Assembly (NCBI GenBank): GCA_002353635.1
Contig: DEKA01000012.1
Span: forward strand, 111,452-149,429
Length of the DNA: 37,978 bases
Source of the DNA: Lachnospiraceae bacterium UBA2734
GTDB taxonomy: Bacteria > Bacillota > Clostridia > Lachnospirales > Lachnospiraceae
Reading direction: 5' to 3'
Below are positions 1 to 9,084 of this stretch, piece after piece; position 1 is the first letter of the stretch, and every line of letters begins with the position of its first letter. The notes beneath the pieces are model-generated. The model searched no databases. It was not told the origin of the DNA and saw nothing but the letters and a program-made list of their open reading frames with translations. The position numbers and the translations under genes were made by a program.

Positions 1-92
1 ATCGGCGTCATTTTCAAACTTTTTATTACGATGTTTGCGTAAGCTGATTCATAACAGTAATCCTGGGAGAAGCAGATCCAAGACATAAAGAG
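1..92. other. Window-edge segment, nothing recognised
   Basis: No supported gene. This stretch lies downstream of the minus-strand aroA stop. A minus-strand ATG at 11..9 runs off the edge after a few codons and has no convincing ribosome binding site, so it is not called. Confidence 0.4.
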
Positions 93-1400
93 TTACTCCT
101 TAACAAGGCTCTCCAGATCATCGAAAAACCCCGGGTAGCTGATACGCACACAGCTCTCGTCGTCGAGCACGGTCTCTCCGTCTGCAATCAGAGAGGCAAC
201 TGCGAAGCTCATGGCGATGCGGTGGTCCTTACAGCAGGCGATCGGCGCACCGTGCAGGGGAGCACCGCCGTGAATGACAAATCCATCATCAGTGCCAATG
301 ATAGCACAGCCCATCGACCGCAGACCATTGGTCATTGCTTCGATTCTGTCCGATTCCTTTACGCGCAGCTCATGCGCATCCCGGATAATAGTCTCTCCCT
401 CAGCAGCCGCAGCCATGACGCACACCGCGGGGAGTTCGTCGATCATTGTGGGAATAATGCTGCCCTCGATCACGGTGCCATGGAGCGATGCTGTGCGAAC
501 CAAAAGGTCTGCAATCGGCTCCGCACCTGTGTCATCTCTGGATACTTCCGTGATGTCGGCGCCCATAGCCCTTGCTGCCCGGAGGATCCCGTCTCTTGTC
601 GGGTTTATGCCGACGCCGCGGATCAGCACCTCAGAGCCGGGCACAATGGATGCCGCTGCGATGTAGTAAGCGGCAGAAGAGATGTCTCCCGGGACTGTTA
701 TCTCTCCCGGCGTTCTTAATTCATCGGCGGGATGAATGCGCACGCCAAAGCTGCCTGGTTCCTCGATATCAGCGCCAAAAGCGCGCAGCATCCTCTCAGT
801 GTGGTCTCTGGACTTTGCCGGTTCGTACACGGTCGTTATCCCGTCTGCGTAGAGTCCTGCGCAGAGAATGGCGGACTTCACCTGTGCTGAGGCGACAGGA
901 GAGTGATAGGTGATGCCGGTGAGGGGCCTTCCCTTGATGAGAAGCGGTGCGCAGCCGTTTCCGCGCACGGACGTGATGTCTGCGCCCATCTGAGTGAGCG
1001 GATCCATCACGCGCCTCATCGGCCTGCTGTTGACGGAGTCATCGCCGGAGAGGAGAGAAGCGAAGGGCTGCGGTGCAAGGATGCCGGACATGATGCGGGT
1101 TGTGGTGCCGCTGTTGCCGGTATCGAGGCGGCAGATTTCATCGCCTCGTGCTGTCAGCCCGTGCATGCCGGCGCCGTGAATCAGGAGTGTCCCGGGCCCT
1201 TTCGGATCCCGTGCAATGGATACGCCCAGCCTCTGAAAACAATCCATGGTCGAGAGACAGTCCGCACTGTTGAGAAATCCTTTTACCAGTGTGACGCCTT
1301 TCGCAAGGGAGCCGAACATGACGGCGCGGTGGGAGATGGATTTGTCACCCGGTACAGTGATTTCGCCGGAGAGCCGTTTTACGGAGTGAAGTGTGCGCAA
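93..1400 (-). CDS. aroA: 3-phosphoshikimate 1-carboxyvinyltransferase (EPSP synthase)
   Basis: Cytosolic shikimate-pathway enzyme that transfers the enolpyruvyl group of PEP to shikimate-3-phosphate. About 435 aa, normal for the family. Visible signatures are GDKSISHRA near residue 18, GNSGTTTR (the PEP/S3P loop in its Gram-positive-style form), SRDHTERM, KESDRIEAM and DHRIAMSFA near the C-terminus. The frame opens further upstream at an ATG (1472), but residues before the TTG at 1400 do not look like the family N-terminus. The TTG is preceded by AGAAAGGA about 8 bases upstream, so I choose it. It lies downstream of tyrA on the same strand, about 170 bases away, probably in one aromatic amino-acid unit. 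The TTG start is an inference; the enzyme identity is secure. Confidence 0.95.
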   Translation of the reverse strand: MRTLHSVKRLSGEITVPGDKSISHRAVMFGSLAKGVTLVKGFLNSADCLSTMDCFQRLGVSIARDPKGPGTLLIHGAGMHGLTARGDEICRLDTGNSGTTTRIMSGILAPQPFASLLSGDDSVNSRPMRRVMDPLTQMGADITSVRGNGCAPLLIKGRPLTGITYHSPVASAQVKSAILCAGLYADGITTVYEPAKSRDHTERMLRAFGADIEEPGSFGVRIHPADELRTPGEITVPGDISSAAYYIAAASIVPGSEVLIRGVGINPTRDGILRAARAMGADITEVSRDDTGAEPIADLLVRTASLHGTVIEGSIIPTMIDELPAVCVMAAAAEGETIIRDAHELRVKESDRIEAMTNGLRSMGCAIIGTDDGFVIHGGAPLHGAPIACCKDHRIAMSFAVASLIADGETVLDDESCVRISYPGFFDDLESLVKE

Positions 1401-1570
1401 TCTTCTTATCCTTTCTGAAATCAGAAGTATCCAGCCCCGTAAAGAGAGAAAAACCGCACTGGAAGCCCGCACGTCAGGCGGATCCGGGTGGAGTTCGGGA
1501 AGGGCTGCTGAATACAGTTATAGCTATTGAAAGTAAATGCTGCCTGCAGAGTATTTCCCTGATAAAGAGA

Positions 1571-2800
1571 CTAGTGCAGCGTGTAGTTGCGGACCGTGAG
1601 GATCTCGCGGGCCTCCTCGAGATCATCCGCTGAGTAGAACTCTACGTGCAGTGCGCCCTCCTGATATTCCCGGTTGTGGGTGATGCCGATGTTCTTGATG
1701 CTGACGGAGTTCACGGCCAGAAGCGTTACAACCTCCGCAAGGGAAGCAGGGCGGTCCTCGATGTCCACATTCAGCGTGTAGGAGCGATTGAGCGCGCCGG
1801 AGTGCGTCTCTGCAAAACTGTTCCTGTACTGCCTTGCACTGTCAAAAAACGTGTAAATGCTGTCCGGATCCTTATCTTTGATCGACGCGCGGATCTTTTC
1901 CAGAGACCCTATGTACTGATCCAGGAGCTTCACAATGTTGTCGCCGTTTGTCAGGCAGATCTGCCGCCACATCTCAGGGCTTGAAGAGGAGATCCTTGTG
2001 ATGTCCTTGAAGCCGCCCGCGGCAATTGCGTGCATGACGGCGTCCGGACTGTCACTCTTCTTCACAAGGTTGACGAGGGCAGCCGAGACGACATGTGGGA
2101 GATGACTGATCGCACCGACCGCGTAATCGTGAAATTGACCATCGATGACCAGCGGCAGCGCACGCACGCCTTCCACAAAGTCGTAGAATCTGCGGACTTT
2201 GTCCTGCGGCGCCTCCTTGGCGGGACAGATAATATAGTACGCATTCTCGAGAAGTGTTGCCTTGGAGTTGCGGTACCTCGTCCTCTCAGAACCGGTCATG
2301 GGGTGACCGCCGATAAACCATTTTCCAAGTCCCAGAGCCTCCACGTGTTCCAGAATGTCTCTCTTTGTGGAGCCGATATCGGTGAGGATCGCGTCGTCCT
2401 TCAGATGCCCTTTTATCTCACGCAGGTTCTCCGCATTCTTCTGCACGGGCGCGCAAAGGAAAATAAAATCGCACCCGTCAAACCACTCCCCGAAGAAGGG
2501 TCTTTCCGATGATAAACCGCTTTCGCCTGCGACTTGGTCGGAGAGGCTGCCGGCGGCACCTTCTGATTCGTTGGGCTGATTCGCTGCAGTACCGCCTTCT
2601 GCACCGGCTTTCAGAATATCCTCTCTGCTGTATCCCACAGAAACCACGCCGTCGGAGAGTGCCTCCTGAATCGTGTCAGGGGATGGGTTATAGGCGATGA
2701 TCTTTGCCTTCGGCCAGTAGGCGCGGATGGCACGGGCGATGGAACCGCCAATCAGTCCAAGTCCTATGAATCCGAATGTAGAATTGTTGAAATCAGCCAT
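1571..2800 (-). CDS. tyrA: Prephenate dehydrogenase with C-terminal ACT domain
   Basis: Oxidatively decarboxylates prephenate to 4-hydroxyphenylpyruvate for tyrosine synthesis, using NAD(P). The 409-aa protein starts with a Rossmann motif GLGLIGGS (residues 13-20), has the conserved HPMTGSE (166-172) and ISHLPH motifs, and ends in an ACT-like domain (about 338-409) that in this family usually gives feedback control by an aromatic amino acid. Odd feature: residues about 66-106 form a Gly/Ala/Ser/Glu-rich, low-complexity stretch inside the nucleotide-binding domain, before the strand CDFIFLCAPVQ; most relatives have only a short loop here. The ATG at 2800 sits behind GGGAGGC on the minus strand. 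It is divergent from leuS and upstream of aroA in the same direction. Confidence 0.94.
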   Translation of the reverse strand: MADFNNSTFGFIGLGLIGGSIARAIRAYWPKAKIIAYNPSPDTIQEALSDGVVSVGYSREDILKAGAEGGTAANQPNESEGAAGSLSDQVAGESGLSSERPFFGEWFDGCDFIFLCAPVQKNAENLREIKGHLKDDAILTDIGSTKRDILEHVEALGLGKWFIGGHPMTGSERTRYRNSKATLLENAYYIICPAKEAPQDKVRRFYDFVEGVRALPLVIDGQFHDYAVGAISHLPHVVSAALVNLVKKSDSPDAVMHAIAAGGFKDITRISSSSPEMWRQICLTNGDNIVKLLDQYIGSLEKIRASIKDKDPDSIYTFFDSARQYRNSFAETHSGALNRSYTLNVDIEDRPASLAEVVTLLAVNSVSIKNIGITHNREYQEGALHVEFYSADDLEEAREILTVRNYTLH

Positions 2801-2865
2801 CTGATGCCTCCCGGTAAAATGTTTTCCTTATTCTACAACAAAAGAAGCCGACCATGGGCATAAAG

Positions 2866-2894
2866 TTGACATCCTGCTGTCCCGGCTTTATCAT
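2866..2894 (+). promoter_or_regulatory. Sigma-A promoter for leuS
   Basis: TTGACA (2866-2871), 17-base spacer, TATCAT (2889-2894). Near-consensus and 68 bases before the leuS ATG. The short leader leaves no room for a T-box riboswitch. Confidence 0.8.
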
Positions 2895-2915
2895 CAGTTA
2901 GATTAACAGTTTTCC

Positions 2916-2929
2916 GCCGCATGTGCGGC
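2916..2929. repeat. 14-bp palindrome GCCGCA-TG-TGCGGC in the leuS leader
   Basis: Perfect 6-bp arms around a 2-base centre, inside the predicted 5' untranslated region, 32 bases before the leuS start. The same palindrome with centre GA occurs before the Nudix gene (10787-10800). Confidence 0.5.
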
Positions 2930-2961
2930 AGGAAGACATTCAACAGCAGGAGGAGTTGGCG

Positions 2962-5394
2962 ATGAAATACGATTTCGCAAAGATCGAACCCAAGTGGCAG
3001 AAAGCCTGGGCCGATGCGGACGCCTTCAAGGCAATCGACTTCGATAAGAGAAAGAAGTGGTACGGCCTTGTGGAGTTTCCGTATCCGTCCGGCGCCGGCA
3101 TGCATGTCGGCCATATCAAGGCCTATTCCAGCATTGAGGTGCTGGCCAGAAAGAGAAGGATGCAGGGCTACAATGTCCTCTTCCCCATCGGATTCGACTC
3201 CTTCGGACTACCTGCTGAGAACTACGCGATCAAGACGAACACACACCCGCACATCATCACGGAGAAGAACATCAAGCACTTCTCCGAGCAGTTAAAGAGT
3301 GTTGGATTTTCCTTTGACTGGTCGAGGGAGTTCGCAACTTCACGCCCTGACTATTACAAGTGGACGCAGTGGATCTTTTTGAAGCTCTTTGAGCACGGGC
3401 TTGTTTTCAGATCGAAGACGCTCGTGAACTACTGCCCGCACTGCAAGGTAGTCCTCTCCAATGAGGACTCGCAGGGAGGCAAGTGCGATATCTGTCACAA
3501 TGATGTCGTGCAGCTTCCGAAGGATGTCTGGTTCCTTCGCATCACGCAGTATGCGGACAAGCTCCTTGAGGGCCTGAACCACGTCGATTATCCGGATTCG
3601 GTGAAGCAGCAGGAGATCGCCTGGATCGGCAGATCAACCGGTGCATTCGTGAATTTCCAGGTGGCTGATGGAAACGGAACGGCCATCCCGGATGAGAAGC
3701 TTGAAATTTACACCACCAGATGCGATACGCTCTTTGGTGTGACATTTATGGTCGTTGCGCCTGAGCATCCGATCCTGGATAAATATAAGGAAAAGATCAC
3801 GAACTGGACGCAGGTCGAGGAATATCGCAAGGAATGCGCGAAGAAGACCGAGTTCGAGAGAACGCAGCTCGTCAAGGACAAGACCGGCGTGAAGATCGAG
3901 GGACTCTCTGCGATCAACCCGATCACGGGAAAGCAGATCCCGGTTTTCATTGCGGATTATGTCATGATGGGATACGGCACAGGCGCTATTATGGCTGTGC
4001 CTGCGCATGACCAGAGAGACTATGACTTCGCAAAGAAGTTCGGCGTGCCGATCGTGCAGGTCATCAAAGGAGGAGATATCTCCAAGGAGGCCTACACAGG
4101 CGATGGAGAGATGATCAACTCCGGCTTCCTGAACGGCTTCACGAACAAGAAGGACTCCATCAATGCGATGCTCGAGCACCTCACAAAAGAGGGCATCGGA
4201 CACAAGGGCGTACAGTACAAGATGAAGGACTGGGCCTTCAACCGCCAGAGATACTGGGGCGAGCCCATTCCGCTGATCCACTGCCCGAAGTGCGGAACAG
4301 TTGCTGTTCCGGAGGATCAGCTGCCGCTGCGTCTGCCGGAAGTGGAGAATTTTGAGCCCGGGCAGGACGGCAAGAGCCCTCTTGCGAGAATCGACTCGTT
4401 CGTGAACTGCACCTGCCCCAAGTGCGGCGGGCCTGCAAAGAGAGAGACAGATACGATGCCGCAGTGGGCCGGATCTTCCTGGTACTTCCTGCGCTTCTGC
4501 GATCCGCACAACGACAAGGCCTTCGCGGACAGAAAGAAGATCGACTACTGGATGCCGGTTGACCATTACAACGGCGGCATGGAGCACGTGACCAGACACC
4601 TTCTGTATTCGAGGTTCTGGCACCACTTCCTCTATGACATCGGTCTTGTGAACACGCCTGAGCCGTACGCGAAGAGAACCTATCAGGGCATGATTCTCGG
4701 CGCTGACGGCGAGAAGATGAGCAAGTCCAAGGGCAACGTAATTGACCCCGTTGATATTGTTCGTCAGTACGGCGCCGATACACTGAGAACCTATGTGCTG
4801 TTCATGGGCGATTATGGCAGCGCTGCACCGTGGTCCGATGAGTCCGTGAAGGGCTGCAAGAGATTCCTTGAGCGTGTGTACGGATTCCTCGATATGGCGG
4901 ACGCCGAAAAGGAGAATCCGGACATCGAGAGTAAGCTCCACAAGACGATCAAGAAAGTGTCGGATGACATTGAGAACATGAAGTTCAACACCGCGATCGC
5001 GGCCCTCATGACACTCTGCAACGATTATTACAAGGCAGGACATGTCACGAAGGAGGATGTGAAGATCTTCATTCAGCTCCTTTCTCCGTTTGCTCCGCAC
5101 ATCACCGAGGAGATGTGGCAGCAGCTGGGCTGCAATCCTGACGGAAAGACTTTCTGCACACTCTCCGCATGGCCGACCTATGACGAGGAGAAGACGAAGG
5201 ATGCCACTGTAAAGATGGGCGTCCAGGTCAACGGGAAGGTTCGAGGCACGATCGAGGTTGCTGCTAACGCTTCCAAGGACGATGTTCTGGCGGCTGCCAA
5301 GGCAGAGCCTAACGTGGCGAAGTACCTCGCTGCCGGAAAACTTGTGAAGGAGATCTACGTACCTGGAAGAATCCTGAACTTCGTCGTTAAGTGA
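2962..5394 (+). CDS. leuS: Leucyl-tRNA synthetase
   Basis: Class I aminoacyl-tRNA synthetase that charges tRNA-Leu. 810 aa, typical of bacterial LeuRS. Visible parts in order: the HIGH motif as HVGH in the N-terminal Rossmann domain; a Cys-rich zinc-type knuckle (CPHC...CDIC); the CP1 editing insertion with GYGTGAIMAVPAHD; a second zinc-type cluster (CPKC...CPKC); the KMSKS loop (EKMSKSKGN); the anticodon-binding helical domain; and a C-terminal domain ending with VKEIYVPGRILNFVVK. The frame is open 13 codons further upstream, but the ATG at 2962 has GGAGGAG at a proper distance and gives the family N-terminus. It is a single-gene unit between its own promoter and a terminator. Confidence 0.97.
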   Translation: MKYDFAKIEPKWQKAWADADAFKAIDFDKRKKWYGLVEFPYPSGAGMHVGHIKAYSSIEVLARKRRMQGYNVLFPIGFDSFGLPAENYAIKTNTHPHIITEKNIKHFSEQLKSVGFSFDWSREFATSRPDYYKWTQWIFLKLFEHGLVFRSKTLVNYCPHCKVVLSNEDSQGGKCDICHNDVVQLPKDVWFLRITQYADKLLEGLNHVDYPDSVKQQEIAWIGRSTGAFVNFQVADGNGTAIPDEKLEIYTTRCDTLFGVTFMVVAPEHPILDKYKEKITNWTQVEEYRKECAKKTEFERTQLVKDKTGVKIEGLSAINPITGKQIPVFIADYVMMGYGTGAIMAVPAHDQRDYDFAKKFGVPIVQVIKGGDISKEAYTGDGEMINSGFLNGFTNKKDSINAMLEHLTKEGIGHKGVQYKMKDWAFNRQRYWGEPIPLIHCPKCGTVAVPEDQLPLRLPEVENFEPGQDGKSPLARIDSFVNCTCPKCGGPAKRETDTMPQWAGSSWYFLRFCDPHNDKAFADRKKIDYWMPVDHYNGGMEHVTRHLLYSRFWHHFLYDIGLVNTPEPYAKRTYQGMILGADGEKMSKSKGNVIDPVDIVRQYGADTLRTYVLFMGDYGSAAPWSDESVKGCKRFLERVYGFLDMADAEKENPDIESKLHKTIKKVSDDIENMKFNTAIAALMTLCNDYYKAGHVTKEDVKIFIQLLSPFAPHITEEMWQQLGCNPDGKTFCTLSAWPTYDEEKTKDATVKMGVQVNGKVRGTIEVAANASKDDVLAAAKAEPNVAKYLAAGKLVKEIYVPGRILNFVVK

Positions 5395-5419
5395 CAATAG
5401 AAGAGTGAAGTAATTCAGA

Positions 5420-5457
5420 AGAGCGCATCTGCGGACAAATGCAGGTGCGCTCTTTTA
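5420..5457 (+). terminator. Rho-independent terminator after leuS
   Basis: AGAGCGCATCTGC (5420-5432) pairs with GCAGGTGCGCTCT (5441-5453) through one G-U pair, 8-base loop, followed by a short T run. Confidence 0.85.
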
Positions 5458-5505
5458 TGCTGCGGCACTGTTTGCACTGGTTTGGTGAGACTGCCTAAAA
5501 ATATG

Positions 5506-5534
5506 TTGTGCTGATCCTGTACATTTGGTAAAAT
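5506..5534 (+). promoter_or_regulatory. Promoter for the EF-G-like gene
   Basis: TTGTGC (5506-5511), 17-base spacer, TAAAAT (5529-5534), 70 bases before the start codon in an AT-rich leader. Confidence 0.6.
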
Positions 5535-5603
5535 ATTCAATGAATTTACTATCTGATTTTTGAGAGATAGATAAGTTCCACTAATGTATGGAGGATATGC
5601 ATC

Positions 5604-7697
5604 ATGAATGTTTACACAACTGACAAAATCCGCAATGTTGTCATTCTTGGACACGGCAGTGCAGGAAAGACGACGCTCGTGGAAGCCATGGCATACCTTG
5701 GCGGCCAGACCTCGAGGATGGGGAAGATCGAGGACGGATCTACGGTTTCTGATTTCACAAAGGAAGAACAGAAGAGGAAGTTCTCAATCCGCACGTCTCT
5801 TGTGCCGATCGAGTGGAATGACTATAAGATCAATATTCTGGATACACCCGGTTACTTTGACTTTGCAGGAGAGGTCGAGGAGGCCATGAGCGTTGCCGAC
5901 GGAGCGATCATTGTCGTCTCCGGCAAGGCGGGCATTGAAGCCGGCACGGAGAGAGCCTGGGATCTGTGTGAGAAGTACCATCTGCCCAGAATGTTCTTCG
6001 TGACGGATATGGATATTGATACGGTATCCTACAGACAGACCATTGAGGATCTGACAGCTGTCTACGGCAAGAAGATTGCTCCGTTCAACATGCCTGTCCG
6101 CGAGAACAATGAATATGTCGGATATGTCAATGTCATCCAGAAGGTTGCCTTCAAGTGGGAGGGAAAGGATGCTGTTCCTGCAGATGTTCCCGACTATGCG
6201 AAGGATTACATGAACACCTATAATGACACGCTGATGGAGGCAGTCGCCGAGACATCAGAGGAGTTCATGGACAGATACTTCGCCGGAGATACCTTCTCCG
6301 AGGCGGAGATCAGAGCGGCAGTACGTCTTTCCATCCAGGACGGCACCATCGTTCCTGTGGAGTCCGGATCCGGCCTTACCGCGCGCGGCGTTTACACACT
6401 GCTCGATGATATTATCAAATACATGCCGTCCGCAGAGTCCAGAAAGGTGAGCGGCATCAACACAAAGACGAACGAGATCTTTGAGGCGAACTTCGATGTA
6501 TTAAAGCCGAAGACCGCATTTGTTTTCAAGACAATTGTGGATCCGTTCATCGGCAGATACAGTCTCATCAAGGTGAGGTCCGGCGTGATCAAGACGGATG
6601 ACCTCATGTACAATGCAAGGACAGATTCCGAGACCAAGGTTGGCAAGCTCTATATTCTGCAGGGCAATAAGTCCTCTGAGATTCCGGAGCTCCATGCGGG
6701 CGATTTGGGCGCACTGGCCAAGCTCAGCGGCGTTTCCACAGGTGATACGCTCTCCACAAAGGCTACACCGGTTGTCTATCCCGGCATGGATCTGCCTGTT
6801 CCGTTTACTTACCTCCGCTATAAGGCAGTGAACAAGGCAGATATCGACAAGATCGCGCAGGCGATGGCGAAGATCCAGGCGGAGGATCCCTGCTTCAAGG
6901 CGGTCAATGATTCGGCGAACGGACAGTCCCTCATCTACGGCATGGGCGATATGCATCTGCAGGTCATCCAGTCGATCCTGAAGAACGAGTACAATGTGGC
7001 GATCGAGGTGGAGAAGCCTAAGGTGGCCTTCCGCGAGACGATCCGCACATCTTCGGATGTCGAGTACAAGTACAAGAAGCAGACCGGAGGCCACGGCCAG
7101 TACGGTCATGTCAAGATTAAGTTCAGCCCGCTCGAGGACAAGACAATTCCTTATGAGTTCGACGAGGAGGTTGTCGGCGGTGCTGTGCCGAAGAACTATT
7201 TTCCGGCGGTTGAAAAGGGTATCGCAGAGTCCGTCACGAGAGGACCTCTCGCTGCATATCCTGTTGTCGGCGTGAAGGCTGTCCTTTATGATGGCTCCTA
7301 TCACCCTGTGGATTCCTCCGAGATGGCATTCAAGACGGCAGCCAAGCAGGCCTTCAAGAAGGGCTTCATGGAGGCTTCTCCTGTACTGATGGAGCCTATC
7401 GTTACGCTGAAGGTAAACGTGCCGGATACATATACGGGCGATGTCATGGGCGATCTCAACAAGAGACGCGGAAGAGTTCTCGGCATGACGCCTGTGCCGG
7501 GCGGAAGGCAGATCATCGAGGCTGAAGTGCCGCAGATGGAGCTGTTCGACTACTGCACGACGCTTCGCTCTATGACAGGCGGCCGCGGCGATTATTCTTA
7601 CGAATTCGCAAGATACGAGCAGGCACCGGCGGATATTCAGGCCAAGGAGGTCGCTGCAAGGGCAGAGGAGGCCGCTGCGGGCTTTGCAGAGGGCTGA
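5604..7697 (+). CDS. EF-G-like GTPase (elongation factor G paralogue)
   Basis: A 697-aa translational GTPase with the whole EF-G layout: G domain (about 1-270), domain II, domain III, domain IV with GGHGQYGHV, and domain V. The P-loop GHGSAGKT is intact (about 17-24). Two classic EF-G signatures are changed: G3 reads DTPGYFDF, so the catalytic His is Tyr84, and the guanine-specificity motif NKxD reads TDMD (134-137). This points to the divergent FusA2/EF-G-2 class rather than housekeeping FusA. No str-operon genes (rpsL, rpsG, tuf) flank it, which agrees. The ATG at 5604 follows ATGGAGGATATGCATC. Its own promoter and terminator bracket it. Family assignment is secure; the cellular role is not known to me. 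Confidence 0.88.
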   Translation: MNVYTTDKIRNVVILGHGSAGKTTLVEAMAYLGGQTSRMGKIEDGSTVSDFTKEEQKRKFSIRTSLVPIEWNDYKINILDTPGYFDFAGEVEEAMSVADGAIIVVSGKAGIEAGTERAWDLCEKYHLPRMFFVTDMDIDTVSYRQTIEDLTAVYGKKIAPFNMPVRENNEYVGYVNVIQKVAFKWEGKDAVPADVPDYAKDYMNTYNDTLMEAVAETSEEFMDRYFAGDTFSEAEIRAAVRLSIQDGTIVPVESGSGLTARGVYTLLDDIIKYMPSAESRKVSGINTKTNEIFEANFDVLKPKTAFVFKTIVDPFIGRYSLIKVRSGVIKTDDLMYNARTDSETKVGKLYILQGNKSSEIPELHAGDLGALAKLSGVSTGDTLSTKATPVVYPGMDLPVPFTYLRYKAVNKADIDKIAQAMAKIQAEDPCFKAVNDSANGQSLIYGMGDMHLQVIQSILKNEYNVAIEVEKPKVAFRETIRTSSDVEYKYKKQTGGHGQYGHVKIKFSPLEDKTIPYEFDEEVVGGAVPKNYFPAVEKGIAESVTRGPLAAYPVVGVKAVLYDGSYHPVDSSEMAFKTAAKQAFKKGFMEASPVLMEPIVTLKVNVPDTYTGDVMGDLNKRRGRVLGMTPVPGGRQIIEAEVPQMELFDYCTTLRSMTGGRGDYSYEFARYEQAPADIQAKEVAARAEEAAAGFAEG

Positions 7698-7800
7698 CCG
7701 GAGTGATGCCGGATTGGGCTGAGCGCCGCATATGTTACCAGATCTGCGGGCACAGCCGGGCAGATGATCCGGCAGAAGGGTATACAACTGGACAAAGTTC

Positions 7801-7836
7801 GGGGATGTCGCAGCCGATGCGGCATCCCCTTTCTTT
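7801..7836 (+). terminator. Terminator after the EF-G-like gene
   Basis: GGGGATGTCGCA (7801-7812) pairs with TGCGGCATCCCC (7818-7829) with one G-U, 5-base loop, followed by TTTCTTT. Confidence 0.8.
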
Positions 7837-7960
7837 ATGCCTTATAGGTATGGTATTCTCTTTTTGTAATAGTTCAGCACCCCCTCGAAAACCAAACAAT
7901 TTAGTATGGGGCGCTGAAAAGATACACGTTTTGGGAGATCGCGAAAAAAGGTGCATGCGG

Positions 7961-8818
7961 ATGAAATTTGAGAAGAAAGATATAAAGCGGCTTGTGGTTG
8001 TCATCCTTGCCTCGCTCATTATGGCCGTGAACATCCGGACCTTCGTGCGGGCAGGTGATCTCTTTCCCGGCGGCGCAACGGGATTGACACTCCTTATCCA
8101 GAGAGGATTCGGCAAATACCTGGGCATTGCACTGCCCTACTCGCTGATCAACATTCTGGCCAATGCGGGACCTGTGTACATCGGCTTCAGGTACATCGGC
8201 AAAAAGTTCACGCTCTTTTCTCTCCTCATGATCGTGCTGAGCGGCCTGTTCGTCGACTGGCTCCCCGCCGTCACAATCACGTATGACACGCTCCTCATCA
8301 GCATTTTCGGCGGCATGATCAACGGCTTTGCGATCAGCATGTGTCTTTCCGTAAACGCAACGAGCGGGGGCACGGATTTCATCGCCATTTACCTCTCCCA
8401 GAAGAGAGGCATGGATTCCTTCAACATCATTCTGGGCCTCAATGCACTGATTCTGACAGCGGCAGGTCTGATGTTCGGCTGGGACAAGGCTCTGTACTCG
8501 ATCATTTTTCAATACACGTCTACCCAGGTGCTGCATCTGCTGTATCGCAGCTATCAGCAGCAGACGCTCTTTATCGTCACGAATGAGCCGGACAAAATCT
8601 GCCATGTGATCTACAACGTGTGCAGGCACGGAGCGACGGTAATGGATGCGCATGGCTCCTATCATTCTGAAAACCGGCCGGTTGTGTATTCCGTCATCTC
8701 CGGAGCCGATGAGAAAAAGGTTATAGCTGCGATTCGTAACGCCGACCCTTCTGCCTTTATCAATTCCATCCATACGAGTGAAATCCGGGGCAATTTCTAT
8801 CTGCAGCCGAAGGATTGA
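7961..8818 (+). CDS. YitT family membrane protein (DUF2179 at C-terminus)
   Basis: About 285 aa. The N-terminal two thirds hold roughly five hydrophobic segments with the family features PGGATG, an NI(L/I)AN-type helix and the loop SGGTDFIA; the last ~80 residues match the soluble DUF2179 domain (TLFIVTNEPDKI... to FINSIHTSEIRGNF). YitT proteins are widespread Firmicutes membrane proteins with no settled biochemical function. The open frame extends far upstream through the preceding terminator, so that part is not coding. ATG 7961 (MKFEKKD) is chosen because AAAGGTG lies 8-10 bases before it; ATG 7955 is a possible alternative. It stands alone between the EF-G paralogue and rny. Confidence 0.88.
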   Translation: MKFEKKDIKRLVVVILASLIMAVNIRTFVRAGDLFPGGATGLTLLIQRGFGKYLGIALPYSLINILANAGPVYIGFRYIGKKFTLFSLLMIVLSGLFVDWLPAVTITYDTLLISIFGGMINGFAISMCLSVNATSGGTDFIAIYLSQKRGMDSFNIILGLNALILTAAGLMFGWDKALYSIIFQYTSTQVLHLLYRSYQQQTLFIVTNEPDKICHVIYNVCRHGATVMDAHGSYHSENRPVVYSVISGADEKKVIAAIRNADPSAFINSIHTSEIRGNFYLQPKD

Positions 8819-8935
8819 GGGGAGATTTTCGTGCGGGACGAACATGGAAGCGGCAGGATTGCAGGTTATTTTCAGCAATATGACAGAAAATTCCGATGCG
8901 CCTCACACGCTTTTTCGTGAAAATATCGGCTCTCC

Positions 8936-8965
8936 TTGACACTCATTTTACAAATGTATTATTAT
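8936..8965 (+). promoter_or_regulatory. Promoter for rny
   Basis: TTGACA (8936-8941) and TATTAT (8960-8965), 18-base spacer. A TTATTA at 17 bases overlaps it. About 120 bases of leader follow before rny. Confidence 0.7.
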
Positions 8966-9039
8966 TAATTTTGCTGTTATCAAGTGCTGACCGCGGCATA
9001 TGCGGCCTCTTCAATCGTCTGGGGGAGGGAGTGCACAAG

Positions 9040-9069
9040 ATGAACAGCGAGATCAGAACAACTGAATAA
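9040..9069 (+). other. Possible 9-codon leader ORF upstream of rny
   Basis: ATG AAC AGC ... GAA TAA encodes MNSEIRTTE and is preceded by a strong GGGGGAGGGA ribosome binding site. Its stop is directly followed by the rny site GGAGGTGCTCC, so its translation could couple to or expose the rny start. It may equally be chance. Confidence 0.3.
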
Positions 9070-9084
9070 GGAGGTGCTCCTGTA

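Noticed and set aside
2895..2961. T-box riboswitch before leuS
   Set aside because: Only about 60 bases separate the promoter from the start; no specifier stem, T-box sequence or terminator is present.
3634..5397. Long minus-strand open frame (about 587 codons) opposite leuS
   Set aside because: It mirrors leuS codons, its translation is Leu/Arg/His-rich without any family motif, and the plus strand encodes an unmistakable leucyl-tRNA synthetase.
7703..7960. Upstream extension of the YitT frame
   Set aside because: It runs through a clear terminator hairpin and lacks the family sequence; the start was moved to 7961.
8988..9008. Third copy of the GCCGCA palindrome before rny
   Set aside because: The GCGGCATATGCGGC there is not a palindrome with the same arms; only an 8-bp GCATATGC core is symmetric.
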